Shown here piece by piece: positions 34,001 through 46,900 of a DNA stretch of 64,000 bases. Origin of the DNA: Lonicera japonica (Eukaryota; Streptophyta; Magnoliopsida; Dipsacales; Caprifoliaceae). The notes beneath the pieces are model-generated. The model searched no databases and was not told the origin of the DNA. It was given only the letters and a program-made list of their open reading frames with translations. Each line of letters starts with the position of its first letter. Position 1 is the first letter of the stretch. Both the position numbers and the translations under genes were made by a program. The stretch covers positions 29,351,601-29,415,600 of the forward strand of contig CM038470.1 of the NCBI GenBank assembly GCA_021464415.1, given 5' to 3'.

Positions 34001-37000
34001 TCATTGTAACCTTAATTTATCAATTATAAATATACAGCTCTAGCTCTCATATTGAGTATGCCAAAACCCTAATTATGTATTTCAACTCGTAACACCTACT
34101 TTTCTCATTTTCTTGGCTTACCCCAAGCAATGGTTTCAAGGAAAAATTATTGTTGGCATTATCGTAATTAAGAACAAAAGAGATGGAATTAGTCAGATAG
34201 CGTTAGGAAGTTATTTCCTTTTTGGACCAACATTGCTATAATTGGTTGTAGGCAATAAGCATACCATTTGAAATACATCACCAAAAATGCAACTATCGAT
34301 ACCTTTCCCCAGTAGCAAAGGTTAGCTTTATATCACATTGCCAAAATAAATTTAATCAAACATTCAAAGCGTACATACGTGAGTACATGCACAGTAACAG
34401 AGGACTTTACCAGTGGCACGGTTAAGGAGAGCTTCATGAAGCCTCAAAGGGTGCTGCCTTTCTTCTTTCTTATATTTCAACTTGACTTGCCTGCGTGTCC
34501 GATCAGGAAAAAGTTGTTGTATCATTGATAAATCTGTCCCAAACTGCCTAATTGCCTATGATTCAGAAACAGGTGTTAGCTCAAACAGTGCCTGATCCAT
34601 GTGAAGATATCAAAAAAGAGTGCGTGCACCAGTATTAGCCAACTAGATTATAAGCCAAAGTTAAAGTTAGCTTTAGGCACTATGATGCACAGAAGCATAT
34701 AAGTTAACAGGTTCCTATATCAAATATCAATTGTTTAACAATGTAGGTTAAAGATATACCTCGTAAAATAATTCTGTATCTTGTTTTGACCATCTTACAG
34801 CGCGAGTTTTTTCCATGTGAGACTGATAATTGAAGTAGGTAGAACTCTCTTCAGCATTGGGATTTTCTTGTTCATCATCATACTCTCTGCCTTCTTGATC
34901 CCAACCAAAGGCCGCCTCCTCTTCGTTATAGTGGTGGGCAGAAGAATTAGCAGCAGTAGTACTGCAGATCAAAAGGATATCCGCCACCCCTTAGCAAAAC
35001 AATGTGAACAGCTCATTCCGAGAAAACATAATTGAGATGGAAATGAAATTACAACTATAACTGGCATATCTAAGTTTTGCTGTTCAGAAGAGAGAGAGAG
35101 AGAGAGAGTTGGGACAGGGGAGTCTGTAGGCAGTGCATGTCCAAGATAGATTCTGCTCAAATAAATTTAATACCTCTTGTTCGTTGCCGGTGTTTCTGAT
35201 GTTGTCGCCTCCTTTTTCTGCACAAGAGAGCCAAAAATTGCTTAAATTAACAGCACAATATTATATGTCTATGAGAAAGGTTATGAAATTTTCCTATCAA
35301 AAAAAAAAAAAAGGTTATGAAATTTAAAATCCACCAAGCAATGGTAACTGCAACCATTAAAAACATAAACAGAAAAATCACAGCAGAATTACCTTAGTTC
35401 GCTCCTTGTACTCTGCAAATATAATTAGATCCCTAAGAGGCAACTTTTGAAAGTTTATCTCATCTTCTGGGGTTTCGAGCAAAGTCTTGTCCACTATAAA
35501 ACATAAGAAATTCAGTCAATACAAAGTAGTAATAATACATTACAACATACAACTTGAAAAACCCAACAGTTGTACCTTGTCTTCGATTTCGCCGAGTAGA
35601 GTGAGAGAACTTTTTAGGAGCCTTTTTTGACTGATCCAATGCTTCATTGGCCTTTTTACGCTTTCGAACTGGTTTTTCTTTCTCAGCAACAGGCTTCTTG
35701 GACTTTCTTCGTGCTCTTTTATTTGGGGATTCATTTTCAGCTCGATTTTCCACATCATTATTGTCCTCGTTCAAACCACCAGGACAGTCAGGTGGGAGCT
35801 CCTCATCATTAGGAACTTCTTCATCCTCAGATTCATCTACAAGTCGGCATTCATTTATACTCTTTCTTTGATGCTCCATTGATGTATCAGCTTCAACCTC
35901 CTGAGCATAAGGAGAAACATTTTATTGCTTTAGAGAAACAGCCAATCAAGCCAGACAACGTGCCATATCATATCAAATCATATTGAATTCATGTCAAAAT
36001 TTGCTGTAAGGGTCTGTTCTTTTCGCGTGATTTTGAGATAGGATTTGGTAAATCACGTGATCTATATAATTTAGGTGTGTTCTTTTGGGATAAGTCTCAA
36101 TGTTTTAAAATTCCCTCAAATTTTGAAAAATCCTGTAAATTACATGATTTCAAAATCCGCTCAAAATGTTGGGATTTTGGAATACCGTATTGAATTACGG
36201 AGTTTAAATTTGATTCATCTCTTTTTAATCCTATCTCTCCTCCATTATTGGTCACTAAGAATTTTTCTCTCCAACTAAAATACATAAATGGATAAGAATC
36301 CCACTTAAACTCAACTTACACTACCGTATTATAAAAATTTCTAATTTAAAATCATGAGATTTTAAAATCACAAATTTATAAATCTTATTATTTATCAAAT
36401 CACATGACTTCAAAACTTTGTGAAAAGAACACAACCTAAAAGATTTTTTATCTTGTTTAAGTATGTATTCATTATATATATAACAGGCTCATATTAGTTG
36501 GGTTCGGGTAACCCATTTGTGTAAGCATGTCTGATAGGTCAACCCCTGAGTTTAACTGAACCTTGTAAGCCAGGTAAACTCAATCATGATGGATAATTAC
36601 TCTTTTTCTTTTTTCATTCTTTGCCCTACGAAAATTAAAATGAACCATGTGTGTTTCCTAATTCAGGATATATAATCAAAAGGAATGAAACTATGGGAAG
36701 GGATGGAACCCCCCCCCCCCCCTTTCTCCTCGCTCAACAGCAACCACTATTGCGAATTGGAAGTGCCGATCCTAAACGGGTGCATTCACGACCTAGAATG
36801 CCAAACCATAGCGAGCCCCTATTTCGGCTTGCACAGATAGGAAAAGACATGGATTTTTATATGTACCAATATATGCAAATATATATATATATATATCAGA
36901 TACGTCAGGGATTCCACTGTACTAAATTTACTCTAAATACATATTATGTATAGCAGAGATGATAAATAGTGTGCATGCAACCCGTAAAAGCGTTCTAACT

Positions 37001-40000
37001 AAGCCTACCCCTGTTGCACTGCGTACCATGCTAGGTACCATGCCCGTATCTGTACCACGTAGCAAAGTGTCCAGAAACTTAGATAAGATTGGTAGGATTA
37101 TATTAAATAGAAGAAACTTTATTCATATGAAACAAGAGATGCATAATTAACAGCATAACAACTCTTACAGTCATTTCAGAATGAGGAATCTCTTTAAGAT
37201 TTGTTGGCTCTTCTTCATTCACCAGGTGTTCAGAAGTAGGATCTGTAGGCATATAATCACTGAATCCCATTGGTGAGAAATCAAAAACATCTTCACTGGG
37301 TGAGAACAAAGGAACTGAGCCCTCCTCGGTCATGTATTCTGTCTGAGAAATAGCGGTCCCCTGAGCATCATCGGCCCAAGATACAGACTTGGTTGATTTC
37401 ACATTGGTTTTTACTGCACTTTTTTTCTCTTTATGAACCTGTACTTTCGGCACAGGTTGGAATTTTAAAGTCCGAGGTCCTTAAAAAAAAAGACTCGGGT
37501 AAATAACTGAAAAAGAATAACAAGATAACCAAAAGGCTAATGCAGGGAACTAAATTCTGCAAATACCGGAACTAGTTGTTGGCTCTGACATAATATCTAA
37601 CGTGTCCAAAAAAGGAAAGGCCTCCGGTTCCTGATAATAACAAAGTTTTAACCAAATTAATCCATTACACAAATAGAATATAATGCTTATACATAAAAAT
37701 TTGTACCTCTCTGTATCTATAATATTATGCAAGACCATCTCAAATGGAACAACCAAAATTGAATAATCAAAATGACTTTTGATTATCTATTTAGTAAGTT
37801 GTTAAAGTTAACAATGTAGCCATCTCCAATGGCAATTTTTTCTCAATAACCAAATTTGTGGGGTCCATTATATTGATTGGCCACAAATTAATCAATTTGG
37901 ATTTTGTTTCAAAAAAAAGGGGGGAAAGATGATTTAAATTTGAAAAGATTCTCTTTTACCCAATAGAATTGGTGGGCCCCTCATTTTGATTATTGAAGAA
38001 GGTTGTTAACTTTGATTATAAAGCGAGTAGATTTGGTTATTGATTAAAAGGTTGCTAACATTTGATAATACCATTGGGACAGTGTTTTTAGCCAACATTG
38101 TTAAAATTGATTAGAATTGTTATTTTGATTATACCATTGGAGAGCCATGATGGATGTCAACCATTTTGAGGCTCCTTCATACTTCTGATTTCCAATTTTA
38201 CACCTGCAGTCTTCTTTTTCACAAAAAAATATGACTGCAACAGGATTCGAACCCTCACTAGTAAGAAAGTAATTTACAAGCCTGACCAAGGTAAGCTAGT
38301 ACATAGGAAAAATGCTATTGCCAAAGCAGTTTTGGATTGTTCAGAAGCAAATATTTAATGATTGTACATCATGCTATAAAGATACTCCCTCCATCTCAAA
38401 AAGATAATTCAACTTTGATTCTGGTATTTTTTACGGAAACGACTCAAATGCTTTTGAAATAATTGATGGGTGTGCATAATTTCCTACAGCAGGTATGTCT
38501 TGTTTTTTTTAGTTATTAATTATTAAATTGGTAGTGTATTTTATTAGGATTCTCTTCTATTGGTCCCCTACATACAGAACGCCAGTTCTAACACTCCAGT
38601 TCGCTAACGTTCCACGTTTCGGAACAAACGTTCCAAAACGAAATTCGCCTAACACTGATTGAGATACTGGACATATATAAGGGTTATAATTTAAGGGGTG
38701 AAAAACTGAAAATAAACTATGCAGGTCTTCACCTCTGTTCCAAACTGTCTATTTTTCACATAAAAATCCCCATCGTTAGCTGAGATTGTAGCTTCCCCAA
38801 GCGTTAAAGGATCAGTGGATGCAGGAAGCTCAGCTTGGACAGTATTGCATTCCTCAGTATTTACAGGGGATGATGTTGGGATCTCATTTTCCAGTTCAGC
38901 ATTTATGTCAACCTCATGAGGAGACCTACTTGAAGTATTCACTGCCAATATAATACTCTATCAACTAAATAAACAAATTTGGAAAATCCCAGAAGAGCAT
39001 AAAAAAGGTTCGATCCTCACCCCCTAAAGTCGTTGATTGAGAACGAAAATCATCAAGATATATGCCTACATTCTGAAATTAACAGAAGTCGTTGGTCAGG
39101 TTGAATTAATATACAGATATGAAGCACGGATACTTCTCAAAGGGCCATAGATATGAATCAGATACATATCAGAAACAAATATGCGTCTGGTATGTATTGG
39201 ACATGAATTTTTTATCCTCTTTTTTTTTTTTGATCTTTTGAAATTTTGATACATGCAGATACATTTAGGATACACGGGATACACACTTTGGAGGGATACA
39301 TTTGGAGGTTAATTTGTACTTTCAAATTATAGGGGAGGCCAGCATAAAACATTATAAAACTTTTGAACTTATTGAGAAGGAAATAATATTGTGGGTTCAT
39401 CAAGTGCTCCGAATATCAAACTATTTCCCACAAGTTTGTTTTTTACGTATCAGCTAAGAGAGCTGAACTTGGTATACCTACAAAATAAGAATAATAGTAA
39501 TAATAATGACCATAATATATTGTCGTAATTAATGTACGTCCTACTACACATACACACATATGTATAGCATTTAACAAATCCCCATATGTATCCATGTCCA
39601 TATTTTTTACTAAAAATCCGTATAGGCATGCATGTACCCGTGCTTCTTAGGTCTACAAACAACATGAGGAAGAAACATAAACTCTACCTCTTCCTCCAAT
39701 TTTCCAAGGCAAGAATTCCCATGTCCACAGCTGTCATGCAGGATAGCATCTGAATCTAGACCAAGTAGGGGACCCACGCTCTCCCTCGAAGCAACATGTT
39801 CTGGTGAGGAATTCACTAATACCGAGTTGCTATTATCATTATCAGATTTACAAAAATAACCTTCATGCTTACCAGATGGCTCTTCAATCCTGATAGTCTC
39901 TGTCAATGTATGCTCTGTAATAGAAGCAGTCTGAGAAGGCTGTGAGGAATGGACTGATACAGAAGGTGCCTTTCTAGGTCGGGCTTTGGCTTTAGGCTGA

Positions 40001-40170
40001 AACTTTGCACCAGCCCTAGCTGTAACAACATTTAACATCAAGAATTCATAGCTGAAACGTCCATACAACGTGAAAAACATATACAAAAGGACATGAAAAG
40101 CTCTTTACTTACCATTCTTCACAGCACCATCAGAAAAGAGATCATCGAGAGGGTCCAAATCAAACTCCAT
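31044..40170 (-). CDS. BDP1-like: TFIIIB subunit BDP1 (B'') homologue with SANT domain, 13 exons
   Basis: Exons (minus): 40170-40113, 40019-39688, 39072-39021, 38941-38733, 37630-37567, 37479-37169, 35900-35576, 35493-35393, 35217-35174, 34961-34760, 34555-34411, 31776-31646, 31205-31044. All phases fit and give 711 residues. It starts MEFDLDPLDDLFSDGAVKN. KFQPKAKARPRKAP and KFQPVPKVQVHKEKK are the repeated KFQPK-type blocks of plant BDP1. Residues 440-450 are basic (RRNRRQ). Residues 468-484 hold the LRDLIIFAEYKERTK helix before the SANT/Myb fold at about 551-614 (RAVRWSKQDTELFYEAIRQF, TRRQVKLKYKKEERQHP). The tail is acidic and ends SSRWNNYAF. BDP1 joins TBP and BRF1 in TFIIIB, which recruits RNA polymerase III to tRNA and 5S genes. 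Intron 11 (31777-34410) carries nested transposons, yet the flanking splice sites are intact. A further 5' UTR intron is likely, because TTTAG lies just upstream of the ATG. Confidence 0.92.
32110..34087 (+). mobile_element. TRIM-like LTR retroelement in BDP1 intron 11
   Basis: Two direct LTRs lie at 32110-33237 (interrupted by the element at 32315-33213) and 33851-34087. They share GAATCATAATTATTTTTATT-type starts and TTATATTAGGTAACTTTT. Flanking CGTAA is present on both sides (32105-32109 and 34088-34092). The primer-binding site TGGTATTAGAGG sits at 33238-33249 and a purine tract TTTGAGGGAGAG ends at 33850. LTRs of about 220-237 bp and an internal region of 613 bp with no gag or pol make it a non-autonomous TRIM/SMART-like element, copia-type by its Met-tRNA site. 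Confidence 0.85.
32315..33213. mobile_element. Non-autonomous MULE inserted in the 5' LTR
   Basis: Terminal inverted repeats of about 150 bp are nearly perfect. Both ends begin GGGGTTTATTGACTTAACCC and continue through CACCGTTAACTTTCCATCC. A 9-bp target duplication AAAACCTAA flanks it (32306-32314 and 33214-33222). Long TIRs plus a 9-bp duplication are diagnostic of Mutator-like elements. The interior has a short minus-strand open frame (32718-32350) rich in S, D and E, plus GGTGGTGGT-type simple sequence. It may be a captured host fragment, but I cannot name a source. Confidence 0.85.
36009..36436. mobile_element. MITE with GTTCTTTTC ends in BDP1 intron 6
   Basis: The left end GGGTCTGTTCTTTTCGCGTG is the inverse of the right end (CTTTGTGAAAAGAACACAAC). 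Next in, GATTTGGTAAATCACGTGAT matches the inverse of TTATCAAATCACATGACTTC. The interior repeats an AAAATC(A/C)... motif in both orientations. A hAT-type MITE is likely; a target duplication is not evident. Confidence 0.65.
36711..36722. repeat. Poly-C run
   Basis: Twelve or more C residues in BDP1 intron 6. The run is unusual in this AT-rich sequence and hard to sequence accurately. Confidence 0.8.
37821..38144. mobile_element. MITE with CTCCAATGG ends in BDP1 intron 4
   Basis: The left CATCTCCAATGGCAATTTTT and the right ATACCATTGGAGAGC are inverted. Inside are several TTGATTAT(T) and AACAACC-type repeats. A partial copy lies at about 13730-13810. The ends resemble those of PIF/Harbinger or hAT MITEs. 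Confidence 0.55.
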
Positions 40171-40314
40171 CAGAACCGTCGAAACCTAAAGAAATTCTAG
40201 AAATAAGGTACAATAAGAAATTGTATTGTACAAAACACAAATTGTGCCTATATGTTAAAGTCATAAATCATAGATAGAGTTTTGTTTAAGCAAAAACACT
40301 ATTATGCATGATTT

Positions 40315-41500
40315 TTTCTTGAGTAAACTATCCCAATGAAATTTGTCAAGTCTCACTTTGGCTCTTAAACTTTAAAAACGCTCAAACTATTAAGCGAGTC
40401 TCACTTTTCACCTATTTCTCAGTTAAGTTGGACAGAATCAGGTCGTGTGCCGTGCACATTACTTGTTTCAAGGGCAAATATGTTCTAAAAATGGTTTAAG
40501 AAAAAAACAGTTCGATTTTTTAAACATTGGTTCAAACCTTCATCGTCTCCAATTAAACATCAAATTAGTTCATAGAACAACTCAAATTAAGGTCAAATTA
40601 CTTGTGTATCCAACTCAAATTGGGTCCTAGAAAGGAAATTAGCAAAGAGAGATGTACACAAATATGAAGCCAAGGGAAAAGAGGGGTTCACCCACGGTGG
40701 TGTGACAGCGTACAGCAGCGAGGGAGGCGGCGTCGGTGGCGTCCAGGGGTGTGACGGTGGTAGTACGGTGGTTGCGCAGCAGCGGCGACGGTGAAGAGAG
40801 GTGCTACGGTCTCGAGGCAGGAAGAGATTGAACGAATAGAAATGGAGGAGAGGAACTGGTGGCGGTTTAGGCCTAGATAGTTACTGATTTGGGGGAATTG
40901 GACGGTGGTGGTGGTGGTGGTGGTGATGGTGATGTTCACGGCGGTTTATGGTGGTTGTGGTTTAGGGTTATCTGTGTCTCTCTCTTCTCTCCCATGTTTA
41001 TGTTTTTACATTTTTATCAAGTTTTTATAATAAATTTTTTTAAAAATATATTTATTTTATATTGACAAAGTTACCCTTATTAGATGCAAGTGCAGCGCAC
41101 ATGCACCATTCAGTTTGGATTTTTCAGTTAATACGGATAAAAAGTTGACAAACCGACGGAGTGACAGTGATACTCGCTTAATAATTCAAACACTTACGCG
41201 AGATATTTTAAGTTATGTACGACGTTTAGAATACGAGTATGGAATAAGATAATTTTATTTTAATTTATGTTTAGTATTTATTGAGATTGAATATTCAATA
41301 AATTATTTCTCCCATTAAACGTTTTTATTTCACTGAGAGAGGAATTAGTGAATTCTACTTAAGATGTGAGATTATTTTATTTTGTCCGGATAAGATTAAA
41401 TAATCATATTCGACTCTCCAATTCAACGCGTCAAACACACCCTTAAAAGTTTAAGGATGAAAGTGGGAATAAATGCATAGTTTAAGAGTTATTAGAACAA
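40315..41500. mobile_element. MULE-like TIR element upstream of BDP1, with a nested insertion
   Basis: The left terminal region (CTCTTAAACTTTAAAAACGC then TCAAACTATTAAGCGAGTCT) reappears inverted on the right in two pieces, near 41165-41195 (ATACTCGCTTAATAATTCAA) and 41443-41500 (TTAAAAGTTTAAGGATG). The roughly 245 bases between, ending GCGTCAAACACACCC, look like a later MITE. The core (40685-40935) has a GC-rich, GGCGGTGG-type stretch with a minus-strand open frame of low complexity. It abuts the 5' end of the BDP1 gene and may have displaced or supplied upstream sequence. Confidence 0.5.
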
Positions 41501-41509
41501 TTAATCTCT

Positions 41510-43600
41510 TTTCTTTTAAAAAAATAAAGTTATAAACCTCTCTCTTTAATTACCAACAACGAAAATCCCTCCACAACTTTCTCCTTAAATACCAACAACG
41601 AAAAATCTCTCCCCAAACTCTTTTGGTGTAAATTGAACCTAAAATCTCTTTCAAGTTAAAGTGAGTGCTCACCAACTACAATATCTCACTTAACTATTAT
41701 GAATGATTTGAGAATTAATATATTATTTTTGTACAAGTTATTCAATTTATACATCAACATATTATACTATTGTGACATGTTAAACGTAGGACCTATACCC
41801 AATCAACCATCCTCATCAACATATTTATGTTTAATAAGTAATGTTAGAAAAGAAAAACAATATAAGGGGTTCAATTGGACTTACATTTTACATAAGCATG
41901 TTTACATGAAAAACAGTCGCTACAAGTGTACATGCTTAATCAACCATGACCTTTGTTGATGTATTGGCTTTTCACTAGATACTTCATATTACTAAATTAA
42001 GAGTTAACTATTCCAATTGCCCTTAAATTATTGGCCTAGTATCATTCTGGTCATTAGATTAAAAAACGCTCTACTTTGACCCTTAAACTATTAACGATAT
42101 TCACTTTGACTCTTCTGTTCAAATTTGTTTTGTTAAGTTTGATGAATTCGGGAGCATTTTTGTTATTTTAGTTTTTTTTTTAAAAATTAACTTTAATTAA
42201 AATTTAAAAAAAAACATAAAAAAAGAAAAAGAGAGAGAAACCCCTATCTGCCGGCCTCCCCACCACCACCATCTCCACCATTCCTTCACCATTTCATTCG
42301 CTCCTATTCTTCCACCATTTCATCTTCTTCAACCTGCTCCCACCAACAGCCACCACTTCCCCCCTTCTCTTTTGTTTCAAAAAAGAAAAAAAGGAAAAAG
42401 ATAAATCTGTGTAAGGATGATAAAGAGTTTTCAAGTAAGAAGCTTTGGTGCTTTTGTTATATATATATATATATTTTTTGCTATATAATAACCAAAATCC
42501 ATGTCTGTATTTGTGTTAATTATATTTGTAATTAAAGGAATCCTTATGTTTAGAACATATATGTATACAAAGAGAGAATGAAAGAAGTGGGTGGAGTTTA
42601 AATTTAAGGATATATATATATATATCGAACACCATTTTCTTCGGAGCTCTATAATGACTCAAAAATAAAGAAAGGTAGGGAGGTTCCAAAGGATGGTTGC
42701 CTCTCTCTTTCGAAGATTGATTCTCACCAAATCAATTCACTGGAGAGCCGATGATTTCGCACTCCACAAAATAAATAGCCCTTCTCACTATCTTTTCCTC
42801 ACTTTAGAGAGAGAAAGATAGTGTATATATATATATATATATCTATCTATCTATCTCTATATACATATATATATAGAGGGGGCTACTGTTGACATACACC
42901 ATTTAACTTTCTAACACTCCATATCTCTCTAACACTTCATAGGTACACTTTCACTCTTCCTAACACTCCAACACTCCACATTTAATTTTAGAATTAATTA
43001 ACATTCCTCTAAAAAACACTCCACTCTTTATCATCTTCAATCTTCATCTTCCACAAATCAACACATTGTCATTAAGCATGTTTCAAAAGTTTCGGTTGGA
43101 ATTAAGCATTCAATCTTTTTTTCTCTTGAGTTTTTTTGTTATTGGTTAAAAAAAGTTTCACCGGTGCAAACACCACGTCAAAAGAATTTTCTACAATGGA
43201 TGAAGGTTTACTCGATTCCTAGGAACCGAGTGTTGTTTATCATACTCGACCGAAGAAATCGAGTAAAGCACAAGTCACTCGATCATAAGGAATCGAGTAG
43301 AATTGAAAAATTGACCCAAAGCCGAACTCAATTCCTTAGGACCGAGTAAGCTGTACTTTACTCGATTCCTTTTGGTCAAGTATGATGAACACTCAGTTCC
43401 TAGGGACCGAGTAAATATTCTTCGTATTTTGTTTATGTTTTTTATTTTTTTTTGCGTTTATTTGTATCCAATGATTTATAAATGAAAGAAAACGTAAAGG
43501 AATTTGACAGATATTAGTGTTTATTTCATTAAATAAAAGTCTATTTGGTTCTAAAAAGTCGAATTTATATATATATTTCTAACCTCGTAATAATGAATTT
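41510..43600. other. Intergenic stretch with repeat debris
   Basis: No gene. Around 42001-42160, TTTGACCCTTAAACTATTAA resembles a single MULE-type TIR (compare 40340-40400). (TA)n runs lie at 42460-42475, 42609-42624 and 42823-42842. At 43195-43420 short motifs of CTCGATTCC / GGAACCGAGT type recur several times in both orientations, including TCGATTCCTAGGAACCGA, and look like subterminal repeats of an unclassified element. Confidence 0.4.
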
Positions 43601-43625
43601 GATTAATTCAACATTTAACATTAAA

Positions 43626-43925
43626 TATCTGTTTGATAACAAAATGAAAAAATAGTAGGAAAAAAACAATATATTTTTGTGAAAAGTTAAAAAATAAGTT
43701 GTGGTGATATGTTCTCTTGTTTTCTTTTTTCAATGTAAAAATATTCTTTTGGCGATGGTAAAGAAAAAAAATTCTCAACAAATAGAGAAGGCTTAAGGAC
43801 ATTTACTCATAAAAATAAGTATGAAATAGAGAGGATCTTACTACATCCTTTAACTTATTTTCCTACTCCGAATACAAATCAATTAGTTTTGTTATCATTT
43901 TCCATATTAATATCCAATGAACCCT
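43626..43925. mobile_element. Fold-back MITE, copy 4 of 4
   Basis: The left TCTGTTTGATAACAAAATGA and the right AGTTTTGTTATCATTTTCCA are inverted. The family block AAAAATAAGTTGTGGTGATA on the left pairs with TTTAACTTATTTTCCTACTC on the right. Confidence 0.6.
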
Positions 43926-43929
43926 AAGA

Positions 43930-46900
43930 GGCATGTTTTAACCTAAATGCTTAATTTTAATTTTATTTAATAAAATTTTACTCCAACAGTACCCCCTATT
44001 ATTTTAATTTATCATGTATTTATATATATATTCAATTACAAGAGTAAAAGTATAAAATAAATTGTATTTAGCAGTTGGTGCCAAATAAAATAAAATAAAA
44101 AATTCAAAGTGGATTTTGAAGTAAGAAAATAAGGGAAACAAATACAGAGGAAAAGTAATAGGTTAAATGACAAAAAATGTAACAAACTTTACCACTTTTA
44201 GCACTTTAGTTATCAAACTTTTTTTTGTTGTCACTCGTAGGAAGCAACTTTTAAATTGTTGTCACTTTAGTCGATCCATTAACTTCCGTTAAAATTGACT
44301 AACATAATGTATAAATTATTTACACAAACACCCCAAATTTTGAACTTCTTCGCCAATGGATCCTTCATCTCCTATTTTTCACTAGAAACCTTGCTATCTC
44401 TAATTCCTCCTTAGCCCATTACTCTAACCTTTATACATAAAGTAATAAGTAACTTAATACTTAAAGGGGGGGGGGGGGGGGGGGGAACACTTCATTTTAA
44501 AATATTTTTTTGGGGGTTTATAATTTTAAATATTTGCCTCACTAACACCATAATCCAATATTGTTATAGTTATTATAGATATGGTATTTTTTTAAGTTAA
44601 GAGTTTGTTCAAATATAATATGAAATTGAAATAAAATCTCCTAAACTTTCAAAAATTTTGTTACTCTTTTGGTCTCAAATTAAAGTACTTTGATTTGACT
44701 TTATACTTTTTTTTTAAAATATGCATACTAATGTAAACACGGTCAATTGTTAAAAAAAATTGTTTGCTATAATAAAATTTGCATATAGTAATTATGTGTC
44801 AAAAAAAGGGAACTAAACTTTTGAAATACCTGAAAAAAATATCAACCTTTCAATTAAAAATGGAAAAATTGTAGTGAAGGACTCTCTCCTCACCTGCGTG
44901 TTTGACTATATTTTTTGTTTCACATGTTTTGAGTGTTTGCACAATTATTTTAATTATTTTTAATATCACACACATAAGCATGTGTTATATAACGTATATT
45001 ACTCACCTAAACAATTAAAATAATTATTATATTATTGCGTGAAATAGTGAATGGTGGTGGAAATGGGAGAAGATAAATTGTTACGGAGATAATGGAGTGT
45101 AAGACAACGTAAAATCAACATATAAGGATTTATTGGTGAAGAAATTAAAAAATTGGGGGTGGTTGGGTAAATACTTAGAATGCTAAAGTAATACCCAAAT
45201 TTTCCCCTTTTTAGTCGTTTCATTGTTTACCTTAATAAAGTATCGTAACCCTAATTATATACCTATAAATAAAAAAAGAAAATACTCACTACAAAAGTCC
45301 TGAATTCTAGATTATTGATGATCAAAAGAGAGATGGATTGTAGCTCGTATTATCTTTATTGTTAATTGCATTTGAGCTAATATATCAAAAATACACACAC
45401 AAATAAAGATGTACTGGCGGAATAGCATAAATGCTACCAGATGAACGTGCCAAACAACAAAAATCCTTACCTTCTTTACTATTTTTCGATCACCGTTTTG
45501 TTGATATTGTTTTGAAGTTACCTTGTTTGAAGACCCAAATTTATTAGCACCCACAATTCCAAATTTCCAATTATTTTAGTGTACAGTAACAAAAAAATAA
45601 TAAAAATAGATAAATTAAAGAACATCTAAATAAATTACTCATTTTTTTTAACTTCTTATTTGTACAATATTTTTTTTTACTTTTTTATGAAATAACGACT
45701 GGTCTAGTTGAGAAAACACCCATTTGGATCTAGGAAAGATCCTAAGTTTGAATCCCACCCCGGAGAAGAGTTTTGAGGTGGATTTTTGTTGTTTGTAGTT
45801 AAAGGTAGGAATTGACATTCGATCCAATTAAGTTGTTTTTAAACCATCTACGTCCAATCTGTTTTTAATCCGATGCTAGTCTTAGAATTTGGCATCCACT
45901 ATGATAAATATATCACTTTGACCAATAAAAATACAAAGAAAAGCAACATTTTAAAAAAATGCATACATACTAATTAGACTGGTTTACACAATTCCAAAAT
46001 AAAAACTGATCCAATATTTTTTCATTTTTTTAAAACATGAATCAAATTCGATCCAATCAATCCATAAAATTAAGAAAAATTGGATGGGATAGGACGGCAG
46101 ATTTAAAACCTATTTGATTATCTTCCAATTTACGAATTAGACTATTTATAATTGTTTAATTCGTAATTTATTTAATTTGAACGTTTTGTTGTAAAAATGA
46201 ACTAATATCTAAAATTATAAATTTAAATTAATACATAAAATATTAAATAAGAAAGCATAAATATATAATTAAAGTTACACAAGTTATAACTATTATACAA
46301 GTTCATGTGAAAAAAATTGCTCCCTCCATCTCAAATTGCTAGTCCTTTTTGGAAAATTCAACTTATTAAAGACCCAACATCATCATTATACTTTTTGCTT
46401 AGTTTATATTGACTTTTTCTTTTACCCTTTACTTTATTCAAAACTTTTACTTAAAAAGCAAAAGTACAAAAGGGTAAAATAAGTATGTATTTATCTTTTA
46501 TGAAAAGTGAATATTTATTTGGGGATATTTAAAAAAGAAAAGAGGAACATGTAATTTGGGATGGAAGAAGTATAGCACAATTTTTTTTATTAAAATAAAA
46601 CAGTTTACCAATTTATACTAAAATAAATTTTACAATCAGACGAGGCTTTAATGCGTTTAGACTGAACCTTTTAAATATAGAAGCTTGAACGTAACTTTTT
46701 TTTATTTTATAAAAAGTAATAAAGATAAAATTTATTCTCTTATTAATGTGATGTACTCATGTAAGACGCGTAGGAGGCAATGAAAGACATTACTTTTTCC
46801 AGCTGGCGATTCGAACGCGGAATTCGAGACGCTGTAACGGTCATAACTCTCCAGCTGTACTCCAAACTCTGTTGGTGCATCTTATTCCCCCTACACACTA

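Noticed and set aside
44466..44485. Long poly-G run, considered as a G-quadruplex or assembly mark
   Set aside because: A plain homopolymer with no neighbouring structure; of note only as a place where the sequence may be unreliable.
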